The notes under the pieces: model-generated | Database searches by the model: none | What the model saw: the letters and a program-made list of their open reading frames with translations, nothing else | What the model was told of the DNA's origin: nothing | NCBI GenBank assembly: GCA_023150945.1 | Contig: JAKLJX010000028.1 | Span: 1 to 64,000, forward strand | Direction: 5' to 3' | Length of the DNA stretch: 64,000 nucleotides | Origin: a bacterium | GTDB lineage: Bacteria; Zhuqueibacterota; Zhuqueibacteria; Zhuqueibacterales; Zhuqueibacteraceae | Part shown: positions 24,368-33,945 of the stretch, one piece after another | Layout of the letters: every line of letters starts with the position of its first letter | Numbering within the stretch: position 1 is the stretch's first letter | Made by a program: the position numbers and the translations under genes

Positions 24368-25734
24368 AGGGGGATTCCGAATTTCTCGCAGCGGCGATAG
24401 AGCGCGGCACGGCTGAGGCCGAGCGCCTCCGCGGCTTTGCTGATGTTTCCGCCATGATGTTGCAGCGTCTTCGCGATCATGGCCTTTTCCATTTCTTCGA
24501 GCGTCATGCTGCCGACCGCGGGCAGACTTTCCTTTTCAGCGGCAGCCGGCTGCATCTCCAGGGCGGAGCGGAAGTCGGCGGCCGCGATTATGTCCGGGCC
24601 GTGCATCAACACCGTGCGCTCGATGACCTGGCGCAACTGCCGCACGTTGCCGGGCCAGGGCTGCGCGGTCAGCCATGCTTCTGCGTCCGCGCTCAGGCGC
24701 AACTGCGGCCGGCGGTAGACTTTGCCGAGCGCCTCCAGGAAATGATGCGCCAGCAGCGCGATGTCGCCCGGCCGTTCGCGCAGCGGCGGCACATGCACGG
24801 CGATCAGATTCAAGCGGTACAGCAAATCTTCGCGGAACTCGCCGCGGCTCACCATTTCGGCGAGGTTGCGGTTGGTGGCGGAGATGACGCGCACCTCGAC
24901 GCGGCGGCTGTGGCTGGAGCCCAGCGGCTCGAAGGTGCGATCCTGCAGCACGCGCAGCAGCTTGACTTGCGCGCTCGGCTCGAGGTCGCCGATTTCATCG
25001 AGAAAGATCGTGCCGCCATCGGCCAGCTCGAAGCGACCTTTGCGGTCGTAGCGCGCATCGGTGAACGCGCCCTTGACGTGGCCGAACATCTCACTTTCAA
25101 ACAACGCCGGCGAGATGCCGCCCAAATTCACCTTGACGAACGGCCCCTGGGCGCGGCTGCTGTTGCGGTGCAGCGCTTCGGCGAGCAACTCCTTGCCGGT
25201 GCCGCTTTCGCCGGTGAGCAGCACGGCGGCCTCGGTGGCGCTCACCCGGCCGATGATTTCCAGCACGCGCAGGAAATTCGGCGCGCGGCCGATGAGGCCG
25301 CTGAAGTCATAGCGCGCCTCCAACTCTTCCCGCGCGAGCGTGCCGCCGCCGGCGCCGGCCGCGGACAGTGCCAGCGCGGTTTTCACCGACTGCAGAAGCT
25401 GTTCGTTCGACCAGGGCTTGGTGATGAAATCGGAAGCGCCGGCTTGCATGCCCCGCACTGCCAGGCCGATCGAGCCCCACGCCGTGATCAGAATCACCGG
25501 CACCTGCGGCTGGCGCTGCTTGAGCGCGCGCAGCAAAGCCAGGCCTTCTTCGCCGCTGGTGCTGCGGGAGAAATTCATGTCCTGCAAGATGAGATCGAAT
25601 TTCTCCTGCGCGATTTTCTGCAGCGCCTCGGCGGGCGCCGCCGCGGTGTGCGAGGCAAAGCCGGCCTGCTTGAGCAGCAAAGCCAGCGAAGCCGCGACGG
25701 AGAAATCATCGTCGATGATGAGAATCATGGGCAT
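24364..25734 (-). CDS. Sigma-54-dependent response regulator (NtrC/AtoC family)
   Basis: The 456-residue protein has a receiver domain (IIDDD, phosphoacceptor Asp in DLILQDMNFS) and a sigma-54-interacting AAA+ domain. The latter carries Walker A GESGTGKE, a GAFTDA loop, GTIFLDEIGDL and REDLLYRLNLI. A Fis-type helix-turn-helix (HHGGNISKAAEALGLSRAAL) follows. It is cotranscribed with and precedes its kinase. Targets cannot be read from the window. No clear -24/-12 promoter was found next to it. Confidence 0.93.
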   Translation of the reverse strand: MPMILIIDDDFSVAASLALLLKQAGFASHTAAAPAEALQKIAQEKFDLILQDMNFSRSTSGEEGLALLRALKQRQPQVPVILITAWGSIGLAVRGMQAGASDFITKPWSNEQLLQSVKTALALSAAGAGGGTLAREELEARYDFSGLIGRAPNFLRVLEIIGRVSATEAAVLLTGESGTGKELLAEALHRNSSRAQGPFVKVNLGGISPALFESEMFGHVKGAFTDARYDRKGRFELADGGTIFLDEIGDLEPSAQVKLLRVLQDRTFEPLGSSHSRRVEVRVISATNRNLAEMVSRGEFREDLLYRLNLIAVHVPPLRERPGDIALLAHHFLEALGKVYRRPQLRLSADAEAWLTAQPWPGNVRQLRQVIERTVLMHGPDIIAAADFRSALEMQPAAAEKESLPAVGSMTLEEMEKAMIAKTLQHHGGNISKAAEALGLSRAALYRRCEKFGIPL

Positions 25735-25920
25735 GTGGGATTGCTCGCGGTGCGTGGCAGGAATCGCCTGCTTGCCTCCCGGCGGTTCCTGGACCAGTAT
25801 TCGTCCGAAGAGGTTTCACGCTCGGCCTGGCCGAGGTTTCCAAACTTCGGTGGGCGTGGAAATCCTGCCTGGATCGCACCGGCAAGCTACAGATTTTCGC
25901 GGGAAGATGCAACGCCGGCG

Positions 25921-27027
25921 TCACAGCGACGGCGGGGTGGAGGAGGGCTGGGCGAGCGCTTTCTCCGGCAATTGCTGCTCGACCCTGCCCGCTGGCGCGG
26001 GTTTCGGCATTTGGTATTTGCCGTTCACCGCGGCGTTGGGCTGCGCGGGAGTGATTGCCCCTCCCGCCTGGCCGGCGGCCGGTTGGGCGGCGGCGCGCCG
26101 GGCTGCGACCGCGGGGCGGCGGCGCCACAGCGAAGCCGCGATGGAAATGGCGAGCGTGAGGCCGATCACGCTGAGCGAAACCCATTCCGGCAGTTTCACC
26201 ACGTCCGCCATCAGCATTTTCACTGCGACGAACAACAGAATGAAAATGATGCCGGGTTTGAGATATTCGAAATGCCGCGCCATGCCGGCCAGCACGAAAT
26301 ACAGCGCGCGCAGGCCCATGATCGCGAAGATGTTGGAGGAAAACACCAGGAAGGGATCGGTGGTGATGGCAAAGATGGCTGGAATCGAATCCAGGGCAAA
26401 GATCAAATCCGAGCTTTCGATCACCAGCAAGACGAGCAGCATGGGCGTGGCGTGCAGCACCCCGTTTTCGCGCACGACGAAGCGGTCGCCGGAGTAAGTG
26501 GTGGTGACGTGCATGAAGCGCCGTAGCAGCCGGATGAGGTTGTTGTTACTGGGATCAAAAGTCTCGCCGTCGAGAAAGATCATTTTGATGACGGTGTAGA
26601 GCAGCAGGCCGCCGAAGACGTACATCATCCAGTCGAAGTGATGAATCAACGCCGTGCCGGTGGCGATGAGCAGGCCGCGCATGATGATGGCGCCCAAAAT
26701 GCCCCATTTCAAAATCCGCGGCTGATGCTCCGGCTTGACGTTGAAATAGGCAAAGATCATGATGAACACGAAAAGGTTGTCGGTGCTGAGCGATTTCTCC
26801 ACCAGATAGCCGGTGAGAAACTCCGCGGCCGGTTTGGGGCCGAGGAAGAAACCGATGCCCACATTGAACAGCAGCGCCGATGCGATCCAGATGATCGACC
26901 AGATCGTCGCTTCTTTCATCGAGGGGGCGTGTGATTTGCGATTGACGATACCGAGGTCGATGAGCAGCATGACGATGACGGCCACGCTGAAGAGTCCCCA
27001 CATGAAGATTTCGGAATGTGGTGCCAT
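25921..27027 (-). CDS. TerC-family membrane protein
   Basis: The 368-residue integral membrane protein belongs to the TerC/Alx family, linked to metal (often manganese) export and tellurite resistance. It has about nine hydrophobic segments and the two conserved acidic motifs, EKSLSTDNLFVF and LLVIESSDLIFALDSIPA, which form the ion site. A low-complexity Ala/Pro-rich tail of about 65 residues follows the last helix and is unusual for the family. I found no Mn riboswitch upstream. Confidence 0.9.
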   Translation of the reverse strand: MAPHSEIFMWGLFSVAVIVMLLIDLGIVNRKSHAPSMKEATIWSIIWIASALLFNVGIGFFLGPKPAAEFLTGYLVEKSLSTDNLFVFIMIFAYFNVKPEHQPRILKWGILGAIIMRGLLIATGTALIHHFDWMMYVFGGLLLYTVIKMIFLDGETFDPSNNNLIRLLRRFMHVTTTYSGDRFVVRENGVLHATPMLLVLLVIESSDLIFALDSIPAIFAITTDPFLVFSSNIFAIMGLRALYFVLAGMARHFEYLKPGIIFILLFVAVKMLMADVVKLPEWVSLSVIGLTLAISIAASLWRRRPAVAARRAAAQPAAGQAGGAITPAQPNAAVNGKYQMPKPAPAGRVEQQLPEKALAQPSSTPPSL

Positions 27028-27459
27028 GATACTTCACTTCGGTGAGAATACTGCCTCCGGTTTCCGCCGATTTCGGGCAGACCGCCGGCCCAATGCTTTC
27101 CAAAACTGTACCAGCAAACGCAGCGGCTGCGGTTCCTGGTGCAAGCGGGTGGAAATGATCGAATTGCCTTCGCGAAGTAGCAGCCGGGCGGGAGGGGAGA
27201 GATTAGGTGATTTTATCAATATTGGGATGCGCTGCCTGGATTTGTTTCATTATTGAACACTACACGAGACCGCGGGCCCACAGCGCAAATCCAACTTGAG
27301 AGTTCAGCCAGACTCTCAAGCTGGATCGACGCGGGCTTTAGACAACCATTTTGTGTCGGTTCATCGCAACAAAGCAACCGCCCGGGCGCGCGCACAAGCC
27401 GAACAAAACGCTCACTTGCTCCTGACGAAGCGCCCGAGCGGGGCGTTTGGGGACGGACT
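27028..27459. other. Intergenic region between pgk and terC
   Basis: No gene is supported. An inverted repeat at 27290-27303 and 27312-27325 (TCCAACTTGAGAGT, 13 of 14 paired) has an eight-base loop. A GC-rich hairpin (GCGCCCGAGCGGGGCG) follows the pgk stop and may act as its terminator, though it lacks a T-run on the minus strand. Confidence 0.45.
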
Positions 27460-28674
27460 CTATTTCGTCGGCGCCTTGGTCAGCGCCACCACGCCGGGCA
27501 GGTCCTTGCCACCGAGGAATTCCAGGGAAGCGCCGCCGCCGGTGGAGACGTGGGAGATTTTGTCGGTCAGCCCGGATTTGGCGAGCGCGGCCACGGAATC
27601 GCCGCCGCCCACCACGCTGAAAGCGCCCTTGCTCGTGGCCTCCGCCACGGCCTGCGCAACGCCCATGGTACCGGCCGCGAACGCGGCTTTCTCGAACACG
27701 CCCATTGGGCCGTTCCACAGGATGGTCTTGGCCTGCAAGATCAGCGCGCGGTAGCGTTCCAGCGTTTTCGGGCCGATATCGCCCGCCAGTTTGCCGGCGG
27801 GAATATCGACCGCGTCGAGCGGCGTGGCCTCGGCACCTTCCAGGTTGCCGGCGATGATATGATCGTTGGGCAGTTCCACGCGCAGCGGTTTGCGCGGATT
27901 GTGATACTCCGCCACCCGCAACACGTTCTTGGCCACCGCGAGCTTATCCTCTTCCAGGAGGGAATTGCCGATTTCATGGCCCTGTGCTTTGAGGAAGGTA
28001 TAGGCCATGCCGCCGCCGATGAGCAGATGCGAAACTTTGGTGATGATGGTGTGAATGACTTCGATTTTGTCCGAAACTTTGGCGCCGCCCAGAATCGCGA
28101 CGTAGGGCTTGGGCGGATCGCCCAGCATCCTGCCGAGGGCGCTGATTTCGGCTTTCATCAAGTAGCCGGCCACCGCGGTGTTTTTGAGGATTTTCGCGAT
28201 GCCCTCGGTGGAGGCATGCGCGCGGTGGGCGGAACCGAAGGCGTCATTGACGTAGACCTCGCCCAGCGCCGTGAGTTGCTTGGCAAAGGCGGGATCGTTT
28301 TTCTCTTCCTCGGGATGGAAGCGGACGTTTTCCAGCATCAAAACGTCGCCCGGCTTCATTGCCTCCACCATCTTTTCCACGTCGCTGCCGACGCAATCCG
28401 GCGCCATTTCCACATTCTTGCCGAGAAGCTGGGTGAGACGGTTGGCCGCGGGCATGAGGGAGTATTTCGGGTCAGGCCCGCCCTTGGGCCGTCCGAGATG
28501 TGACATCAGAATTACTTTGGCGCTGGCTTGCAACAGCTTTTGAATGGTGGGGAGGGAGGCGCGAATGCGCGTGTCGTCGGTGACCACACCTTTTTCCAGG
28601 GGCACATTGAAATCAACCCGCACCAAAACCCGCTTTTCCTTCAGATCAATATCATCAATCGTCAACTTATCCAT
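27460..28674 (-). CDS. pgk: Phosphoglycerate kinase
   Basis: This glycolytic enzyme transfers phosphate between 1,3-bisphosphoglycerate and ADP. The 404-residue protein has the signature VLVRVDFNVPLEKG, substrate loops LMSHLGRPKGG and LLENVRFHPEEE, FGSAHRAHAS, LGGAKVSDKI, the hinge WNGPMGVFE, and the nucleotide-binding GGGDSVAAL near the C-terminus. The start at 28674 has AAGG nine bases upstream. It appears monocistronic. No gapA or tpiA is adjacent. Confidence 0.96.
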   Translation of the reverse strand: MDKLTIDDIDLKEKRVLVRVDFNVPLEKGVVTDDTRIRASLPTIQKLLQASAKVILMSHLGRPKGGPDPKYSLMPAANRLTQLLGKNVEMAPDCVGSDVEKMVEAMKPGDVLMLENVRFHPEEEKNDPAFAKQLTALGEVYVNDAFGSAHRAHASTEGIAKILKNTAVAGYLMKAEISALGRMLGDPPKPYVAILGGAKVSDKIEVIHTIITKVSHLLIGGGMAYTFLKAQGHEIGNSLLEEDKLAVAKNVLRVAEYHNPRKPLRVELPNDHIIAGNLEGAEATPLDAVDIPAGKLAGDIGPKTLERYRALILQAKTILWNGPMGVFEKAAFAAGTMGVAQAVAEATSKGAFSVVGGGDSVAALAKSGLTDKISHVSTGGGASLEFLGGKDLPGVVALTKAPTK

Positions 28675-29145
28675 AGAAATCATCCTTCTGCATAATGGGA
28701 ATCCATGACTGCAATCTGCGCGTTCGCGCTGTTACGCCCGCCGGGCCACGTCGGCGGCTTCGGGACTGGCAACAAAGCATGAAAAATAGGCTTTTTGGCC
28801 TGAATGTCAAGCCATTCTTCGCCGGCGCGCCAGCGTCATTTCAGTTGGAAATTACCCGTCCGGCAGCGGCCGGCAAGCCGGCCGGGCGAAAATTGTATAA
28901 ACACAATGTTCCGCCAGAATCGCGGACGCTTGAGAAAATGTTCCTGCAACGGCCTGGCCGTTGCATAGGAATCCTCAGCGTTTTCGCCGACCCCGGAAAG
29001 GCGTGCAATCTCGGCCCAGCCGAGGCCGGAACTTTCTCGGCCAGACCCGAAATAAATCCGGAAAGGGAGTCGGGGCACTTGCCTCGCTCGCCAGAAATCT
29101 TATATTCTCATTTCACACAACGAACTCGACCATGGTTGAATCCCC
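28675..29145. other. Intergenic region between divergent pgk and ClC genes
   Basis: No gene is supported. A perfect palindrome, TGCAACGGCC-T-GGCCGTTGCA, lies at 28945-28965, and GCCGGC-rich palindromes lie near 28866-28890. The region must contain divergent promoters for pgk and the ClC gene. None is clear by eye. Confidence 0.4.
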
Positions 29146-31269
29146 TTGCCTCTCACTGTCCTATTCTCCCGTCGCCGTCAGGTCCGCCGCTTCTTGCAGC
29201 GTCTCCCCGTGCTCGGGCAACTCCGCTTGCAACGGCTGGTGCACCGCCTGAAATTGCCGGAATACACGCTCTTTGCGTTGGCCGCGGTAGTGACCGGTGG
29301 CTTGGCGGGCCTCACGGCGGTGGGTTTTCACAACGCGATTGAATTCTTCCGCGAGCTGTTCTTCAGCCGCAGCCGGGAAGTCATCGGCTTTCTCGGCAGT
29401 CTGCAAATCATCCTGCTGCCGGCGATCGGCATGTTGCTGCAGGCCGGCATGATCATGCTCTGGCCCAACCTGGCGGCGCGCAAAGGCGTGCTGGAGGTGA
29501 TCAAGGCTGTCACCGCGTCGGGGTACTATATTCCGCTGCGCGTCACGCTGTTTCATTTGATTGCGCCGGCGATTTGCATGGGCTCGGGCGGCACCGTCGG
29601 TCCGGAGGGTCCGGCCGCGCAGATCGGCGCGGGTGTGGCTTCGCGCTTCGGCCGCGCCTTGCGGCTTTCCGACGTGCGGCGCCGCATTTTTACGGCTGCC
29701 GGCGCGGGTGCCGCGATTGCCGCGGTGTTCAACACTCCACTCGGCGGCGTGTTCTTCGCGCTCGAAATCGTCCTGCTCAACGACTTCCAAACCGGCACCT
29801 TCAGCGCCCTGCTGCTGGCTTCGGTCGCCGCCAGCGCGGTGTCGCGAACCTTGTTGGGCAACGAACCGGCGTTTGCGATCACGGATATCGCCATCGGCCC
29901 GGTTTGGCATCTCGCGCTGTACACACTGCTCGGCCTGTGCGCCGGCGTGCTGGCCGTGCTGTTCTTGCGCTATTCCGATTGGCTGCACAGCCGGCTGCGG
30001 CCGCATCTCAAAGGCTGGCGCCAGACCGCGATCATGACGGCCGCCGGATTGCTGGTGGGCATCGCCGGGTTCTTCCTTCTCGATTTGCTGGGCATCGGCT
30101 ATGACGGCATCAACCGCGTGCTGCGCGGTGAAACCGTCTGGCAGGTGGCGCTCGCGCTGTTGGTATTGAAATTCCTTCTGGTGCCGCTGATGCTGGAATC
30201 CGGCGGCTTCGGCGGCGTGTTCGCGCCCTCGCTGTTTCTGGGCGCCATGCTGGGGCTGCTGTTTGCCACCGGTTGCAACCTGCTTGCGCCCGCTTTCGGT
30301 CTCCGGGTCGAAGTCGACGCCTTCGTGTTGGTGGGGATGGGCGCGATGTTGGCCGCCATCAACAGCATCCCGCTGGCGGCGATTCTGATTCTGTTCGAGA
30401 TGACCAATGATTACAGCTTTATCCTGCCTTTGATCGTGGGCGTGGTGGCCAGCTCGACGATCGTGCATCTCGCGTGGAAGGACAATATCTACGCCCGCAA
30501 GCTGCGCAAGGCAGGCTACCGGCTGCAGTCGCCGCGCGCTGCGGACTTGCTGCAGGGCCTGACCGTGCGCGATCTCATGCGCCGTGAAAAGGTGGACATT
30601 TTGGAGGAAGATGCGCCGTTGCCGCAGGTCATCCGGTTTTGCGCCAACAGTCCGCGCGCGAGTTTTTATCTCAAGAACAAGCGGGGTGAATTGACCGGCA
30701 CCATTACCATGAACGAGCTGCGGCAGATCATCACCGAGTATGAGAGCCTCAAACAGAGCCGTTTGATCGCCCGCGATATTGCGCTGCCGGGCGTGGTTAC
30801 GGTGGCGGAGAATGATGAGCTTGATTACGTTTTGCGGCTGTTCGGCAGCCATCCACTGGAGGAGTTTCCAGTGGTGGCCCTTCACAATCCGCGCGAAATT
30901 CGCGGCAGCCTGCAGCGCCGTGACGTGATCAATGCCTTCAACAAGGCAAGCCTGCAGCAGAATCTCACCGCCGGTCTGGCGGGCAGCTTGCGCACGCTCG
31001 CAACCGTCAAGCACGTCAGCGTGGCCAAAGGTTATTCTCTGGTGGAAAAGATTGCGCCCGCCGCGTTTGTGGGCAAATCACTCGAGGAGCTGAGAGTACG
31101 CAGCCGTTTCGGCGTGGAGGTGATTTTGATCAAACCCGGCCGCGATCCGTTGCAACTGGAGGAAGACGGTGCCGCCCTCATGCCCACGGCCGGCTACCGG
31201 ATTCGCGCAGGGGACGCGCTGGTGCTGTTCGGAGAGGATGAGAACATCGCGGCCCTGGAGCAGATGTGA
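29146..31269 (+). CDS. ClC-family chloride channel/transporter with CBS and TrkA-C domains
   Basis: The 707-residue protein has the ClC core with the selectivity motif MGSGGTVGPEGP (its Glu is the gating residue), AGAGAAIAAVFNTPLGGVFFALE, GGFGGVFAPSLFLGAMLG, and the late helix AINSIPLAAILILFEMT. A CBS pair (about residues 470-595) and a TrkA-C-like RCK domain at the end (LRVRSRFGVEVILIKP) suggest nucleotide control. The in-frame start is a TTG at 29146 without a good ribosome-binding site. A nearby ATG (29132) is in another frame, so the true start is uncertain. Confidence 0.88.
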   Translation: MPLTVLFSRRRQVRRFLQRLPVLGQLRLQRLVHRLKLPEYTLFALAAVVTGGLAGLTAVGFHNAIEFFRELFFSRSREVIGFLGSLQIILLPAIGMLLQAGMIMLWPNLAARKGVLEVIKAVTASGYYIPLRVTLFHLIAPAICMGSGGTVGPEGPAAQIGAGVASRFGRALRLSDVRRRIFTAAGAGAAIAAVFNTPLGGVFFALEIVLLNDFQTGTFSALLLASVAASAVSRTLLGNEPAFAITDIAIGPVWHLALYTLLGLCAGVLAVLFLRYSDWLHSRLRPHLKGWRQTAIMTAAGLLVGIAGFFLLDLLGIGYDGINRVLRGETVWQVALALLVLKFLLVPLMLESGGFGGVFAPSLFLGAMLGLLFATGCNLLAPAFGLRVEVDAFVLVGMGAMLAAINSIPLAAILILFEMTNDYSFILPLIVGVVASSTIVHLAWKDNIYARKLRKAGYRLQSPRAADLLQGLTVRDLMRREKVDILEEDAPLPQVIRFCANSPRASFYLKNKRGELTGTITMNELRQIITEYESLKQSRLIARDIALPGVVTVAENDELDYVLRLFGSHPLEEFPVVALHNPREIRGSLQRRDVINAFNKASLQQNLTAGLAGSLRTLATVKHVSVAKGYSLVEKIAPAAFVGKSLEELRVRSRFGVEVILIKPGRDPLQLEEDGAALMPTAGYRIRAGDALVLFGEDENIAALEQM

Positions 31270-31345
31270 GAGAAGTCGCGAGGACGAGAACGGGGCTTGG
31301 GGGAAAGGAGGTGGCCGCCGTTTTTGATGACGGCAGCGAGGTGGC

Positions 31346-31540
31346 AACGCCGGCGATTTCCTGCTGATGATCAAAGCAAGAGGTGAGGGCGGAATGGACT
31401 TGGGAAACGGTGAGCCGGGACCGGGTCGCGAGGATCTCATCGACTGCCATCCCCATTTGATAATCGCCTGCCATCGTGCGAATTGAGAATTTGATCCCCT
31501 CACAGATCGGCGCACCGCCGGCGTCATTTTTCCTCAGCAC
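31346..31540 (-). pseudogene. Remnant of a DUF433-type antitoxin
   Basis: Read on the minus strand, residues GGAPICEGIKFSIRTMAGDY and AVDEILATRSRLTVSQVHSA follow the DUF433 pattern (GkPvi.Gtri...gms.eEIl..yp.lt...i..al). The frame overlaps the end of the SpoU methyltransferase gene, has only a GTG start, and continues at the 3' side into sequence unlike the family. It is most likely a decayed antitoxin whose toxin is gone. Confidence 0.45.
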
Positions 31541-32003
31541 TCAGCCGGCCGGCGATTTCATACGCCGCGATGCCGAAGGCCACGGCCACATTGAGCGAAT
31601 GTTTCCGGCCACGCATCGGCAACGCAATGACGCCGTCGCATTGCGCCAGGATTGCGGGACTGATGCCGTCGAATTCATGGCCGACGATCAACGCCAGCGG
31701 AAAGCGGTAGACGCAGGCGCGATAATCCCTGCTGGTGGCCGTGCTTTCCAGCGCCAGCAGCGCGTAGCCGGCGCGTTTCAGCGCGGCCAGTGCCTCCTGC
31801 GTCGTTGGGAAATACTCCCACGGCACGCTTTCCTCCGCGCCCAATGCCGCTTTGCGAATCTCGGCGCGCGGCGGGGTGGCGGTCATGCCGCAGAGATAGA
31901 GCTTGCGCACGCCGGCGCCATCGGCGGTGCGGAAAATGGCGCCGACATTGTGCAGGCTGCGAATGTTGTCGAGCACAGCGACGAATTCAGGCAAGGGGTT
32001 CAT
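31524..32003 (-). CDS. SpoU-family RNA 2'-O-methyltransferase
   Basis: The 159-residue protein has the SPOUT knot motifs: motif 1 LDNIRSLHNVGAIFRTADG, motif 2 LALIVGHEFDGI, and motif 3 IALPMRGRKHSLNVAVAFGI. It methylates ribose in tRNA or rRNA using SAM as a dimer. It lacks the N-terminal substrate-binding domain of TrmH/RlmB, so it is of the compact TrmL-like type. The target nucleotide is not predictable. Confidence 0.88.
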   Translation of the reverse strand: MNPLPEFVAVLDNIRSLHNVGAIFRTADGAGVRKLYLCGMTATPPRAEIRKAALGAEESVPWEYFPTTQEALAALKRAGYALLALESTATSRDYRACVYRFPLALIVGHEFDGISPAILAQCDGVIALPMRGRKHSLNVAVAFGIAAYEIAGRLSAEEK

Positions 32004-32743
32004 GGCGCAGGTTTTTGCATCAATTTACTGCGGTACATTCGGACTCGTTGCCCACGAAATACGCAAAAAGCACGAAAGGCTTGTCGGAGTCTTTCGGGTG
32101 CTCAAACTCTCTCCCAAAACCGTCCAATGATCCTGGTGCACTGTTGCCTTGATTTCCAGGAGTACTTTTTTGACGTGTTATCCTGGCAGGGTTCTATGAT
32201 TTACCCGGCATCATGCCTGCAACTTCACAAGCTCCCTACCGGATGACAGGCACAAGCTGATAACCTCTTCAAACACAGAATTGAATTCTGAAAGATAATT
32301 GCCAACGAAGAGGACGCGAAGGCAGGAAGAAACAGAAGTCATGCCATCAAGCTTTTCTTGGTGACTTTGTGCCTTCGTGGTGTCCCAGATTCATCGAGTT
32401 CATTGAGGGCTTTAGATTGCAGCTTGATTAGAATCTGGTGTAGATCCTTCACGATAACAGTGCACCCAAGCCCCGCTCAGGACTCCGGCACGATCATCCT
32501 GCAACGCATATCCCTGCCGCCGGTCTTCCGGCAAAAATCCTTTGACGATTTCCCGGTCGGTGTTCTATGCCGCGGCAAGATAGCATGACGCCACCTGCAG
32601 CGCAATGGAAATCATCACGGCTGCCCGCGTGGCCCGCTGGTGGAGGGGATTATCCGGCCCGCAGCAAAGCCCGCTTGACCTTTGCGCAATTTTTTTTTAC
32701 CCTTCCGCAAATGGCTGCAGGAAGGTCACATAATTGAAGGTGG
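32004..32743. other. Long intergenic region with host-type dispersed repeats
   Basis: No gene is supported. It contains ACGAAATACGCAAAAAGCAC-type sequence (about 32055-32080). A facing pair, AACGAAGAGGACGCGAAGGC (about 32306-32325) and TTGGTGACTTTGTGCCTTCG (about 32360-32380), also occurs. Similar 'CCACGAAGGCAC' phrases occur widely between genes in environmental bacterial genomes, and a related one is at 55211-55260. The leucine dehydrogenase promoter must lie near its right end. Confidence 0.4.
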
Positions 32744-32749
32744 ATGAAT

Positions 32750-33859
32750 ATGCGACTGTTTGAAAGTATGAGCGAGTACAACCACGAAGAGGTTGTGTTT
32801 TGTCACGATCGTGACTCGGGATTGCGGGCCATCATTGCCATTCATGATACCACACTTGGACCTTCGCTGGGCGGCACGCGCATGTGGCCCTACAAGACCG
32901 AAGAAGAAGCGCTGCATGACGTTCTGCGGTTGTCGCGCGGCATGACGTATAAAGCCGCGGCCGCGGGTTTGAACTTGGGCGGCGGCAAGGCGGTGATCAT
33001 CGGCGATCCCGCCACCGACAAGGATGAAATGCGATTCCGCGCCTTTGGCCGTTTCGTCGAAGGGCTGGCCGGCCGCTACATCACCGCCGAAGACGTCGGC
33101 ACCGATGTGCACGACATGGAATGGGTGCGCATGGAAACGCAGTGGGTGACGGGCATTTCCGAAGCGCTGGGCGGCAGCGGCGATCCCTCGCCGGTGACTG
33201 CGCGCGGCGTGTATCACGGCATCAAGGCCGCTGCCGAAGAAGTGTTCGGCACATCTTCCTTGCGCGGCCGCAAAGTCGCGATTCAGGGCGCCGGCCACGT
33301 CGGCTATTTCCTCGCGGATTTTCTCACCAAAGAAGGCGCCAAAGTGTTCATTGCGGACATCAAACCGGCGCGGGTGCAGCGCGCAGTCGACGAATTCAGC
33401 GCCACGGCCGTGGAAGCAGATAAAATCTACGACGTCGACGCGGACATCTTCGCGCCCTGCGCGCTCGGCGCGATTATCAACGACCAGACCATCCCGCGTT
33501 TCAAATTCCGCCTGATCGCCGGCGGCGCCAACAATCAGCTCGAAGACGAAAAGCGCCACGGCAAGATTTTGATGGAGAAGAACATTCTCTACGCCCCGGA
33601 CTATGTCATCAATGCCGGCGGCCTCATCAACGTCGCCAATGAGATCGAAGGCTACAATCGCGAAAAGGCGCTCAAAGACGCCGAGGGCATCTACCACATT
33701 CTGCGCGAAATCTTTGCTATCGCCAAAAAGGAGCGAGTGCCCACCAACGTGGCCTCCGACCGGCTGGCGGAACGCCGCATCGACCAGGTCGGCAAGCTCA
33801 AACGCATGCACGTGATCAGGCCGCCGCGCCAATTCCGCAGCCAGCGCTACGCGTGGTGA
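32750..33859 (+). CDS. Leucine/branched-chain amino-acid dehydrogenase
   Basis: The 369-residue NAD-dependent enzyme oxidatively deaminates leucine, valine or isoleucine to the 2-oxo acid. It belongs to the Glu/Leu/Phe/Val dehydrogenase family, with the substrate-binding GGTRMWPY, the catalytic Lys in [27 protein letters not shown], and the Rossmann glycines [19 protein letters not shown] ends the second strand, as in NAD-preferring members. [10 protein letters not shown] and IAGGANNQL are typical of leucine dehydrogenase. The ATG at 32750 has AAGGTGG six bases upstream. ATG at 32744 is too close to it. Confidence 0.92.
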   Translation: MRLFESMSEYNHEEVVFCHDRDSGLRAIIAIHDTTLGPSLGGTRMWPYKTEEEALHDVLRLSRGMTYKAAAAGLNLGGGKAVIIGDPATDKDEMRFRAFGRFVEGLAGRYITAEDVGTDVHDMEWVRMETQWVTGISEALGGSGDPSPVTARGVYHGIKAAAEEVFGTSSLRGRKVAIQGAGHVGYFLADFLTKEGAKVFIADIKPARVQRAVDEFSATAVEADKIYDVDADIFAPCALGAIINDQTIPRFKFRLIAGGANNQLEDEKRHGKILMEKNILYAPDYVINAGGLINVANEIEGYNREKALKDAEGIYHILREIFAIAKKERVPTNVASDRLAERRIDQVGKLKRMHVIRPPRQFRSQRYAW

Positions 33860-33945
33860 AGCCGGACCGCGCGCGCCAGGCTGGCTGCGCTCCGCGACGC
33901 GTTGCGCGGTTGATTTGAAAAAAACGAACCAATGGAGGGGGTGCC

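Noticed and set aside
25735-25800. Sigma-54 promoter (TGGCAG...TTGC) beside the NtrC-type regulator
   Set aside because: The GG-GC spacing is wrong and the orientation does not lead to a gene.
27028-27250. Manganese (yybP-ykoY) riboswitch before terC
   Set aside because: TerC genes often carry one, but I could not find its conserved core in the leader.
28695-29342. Plus-strand frame upstream of and overlapping the ClC gene
   Set aside because: Pro/Arg-rich sequence without domains, overlaps the ClC start region, and covers palindromic intergenic DNA.
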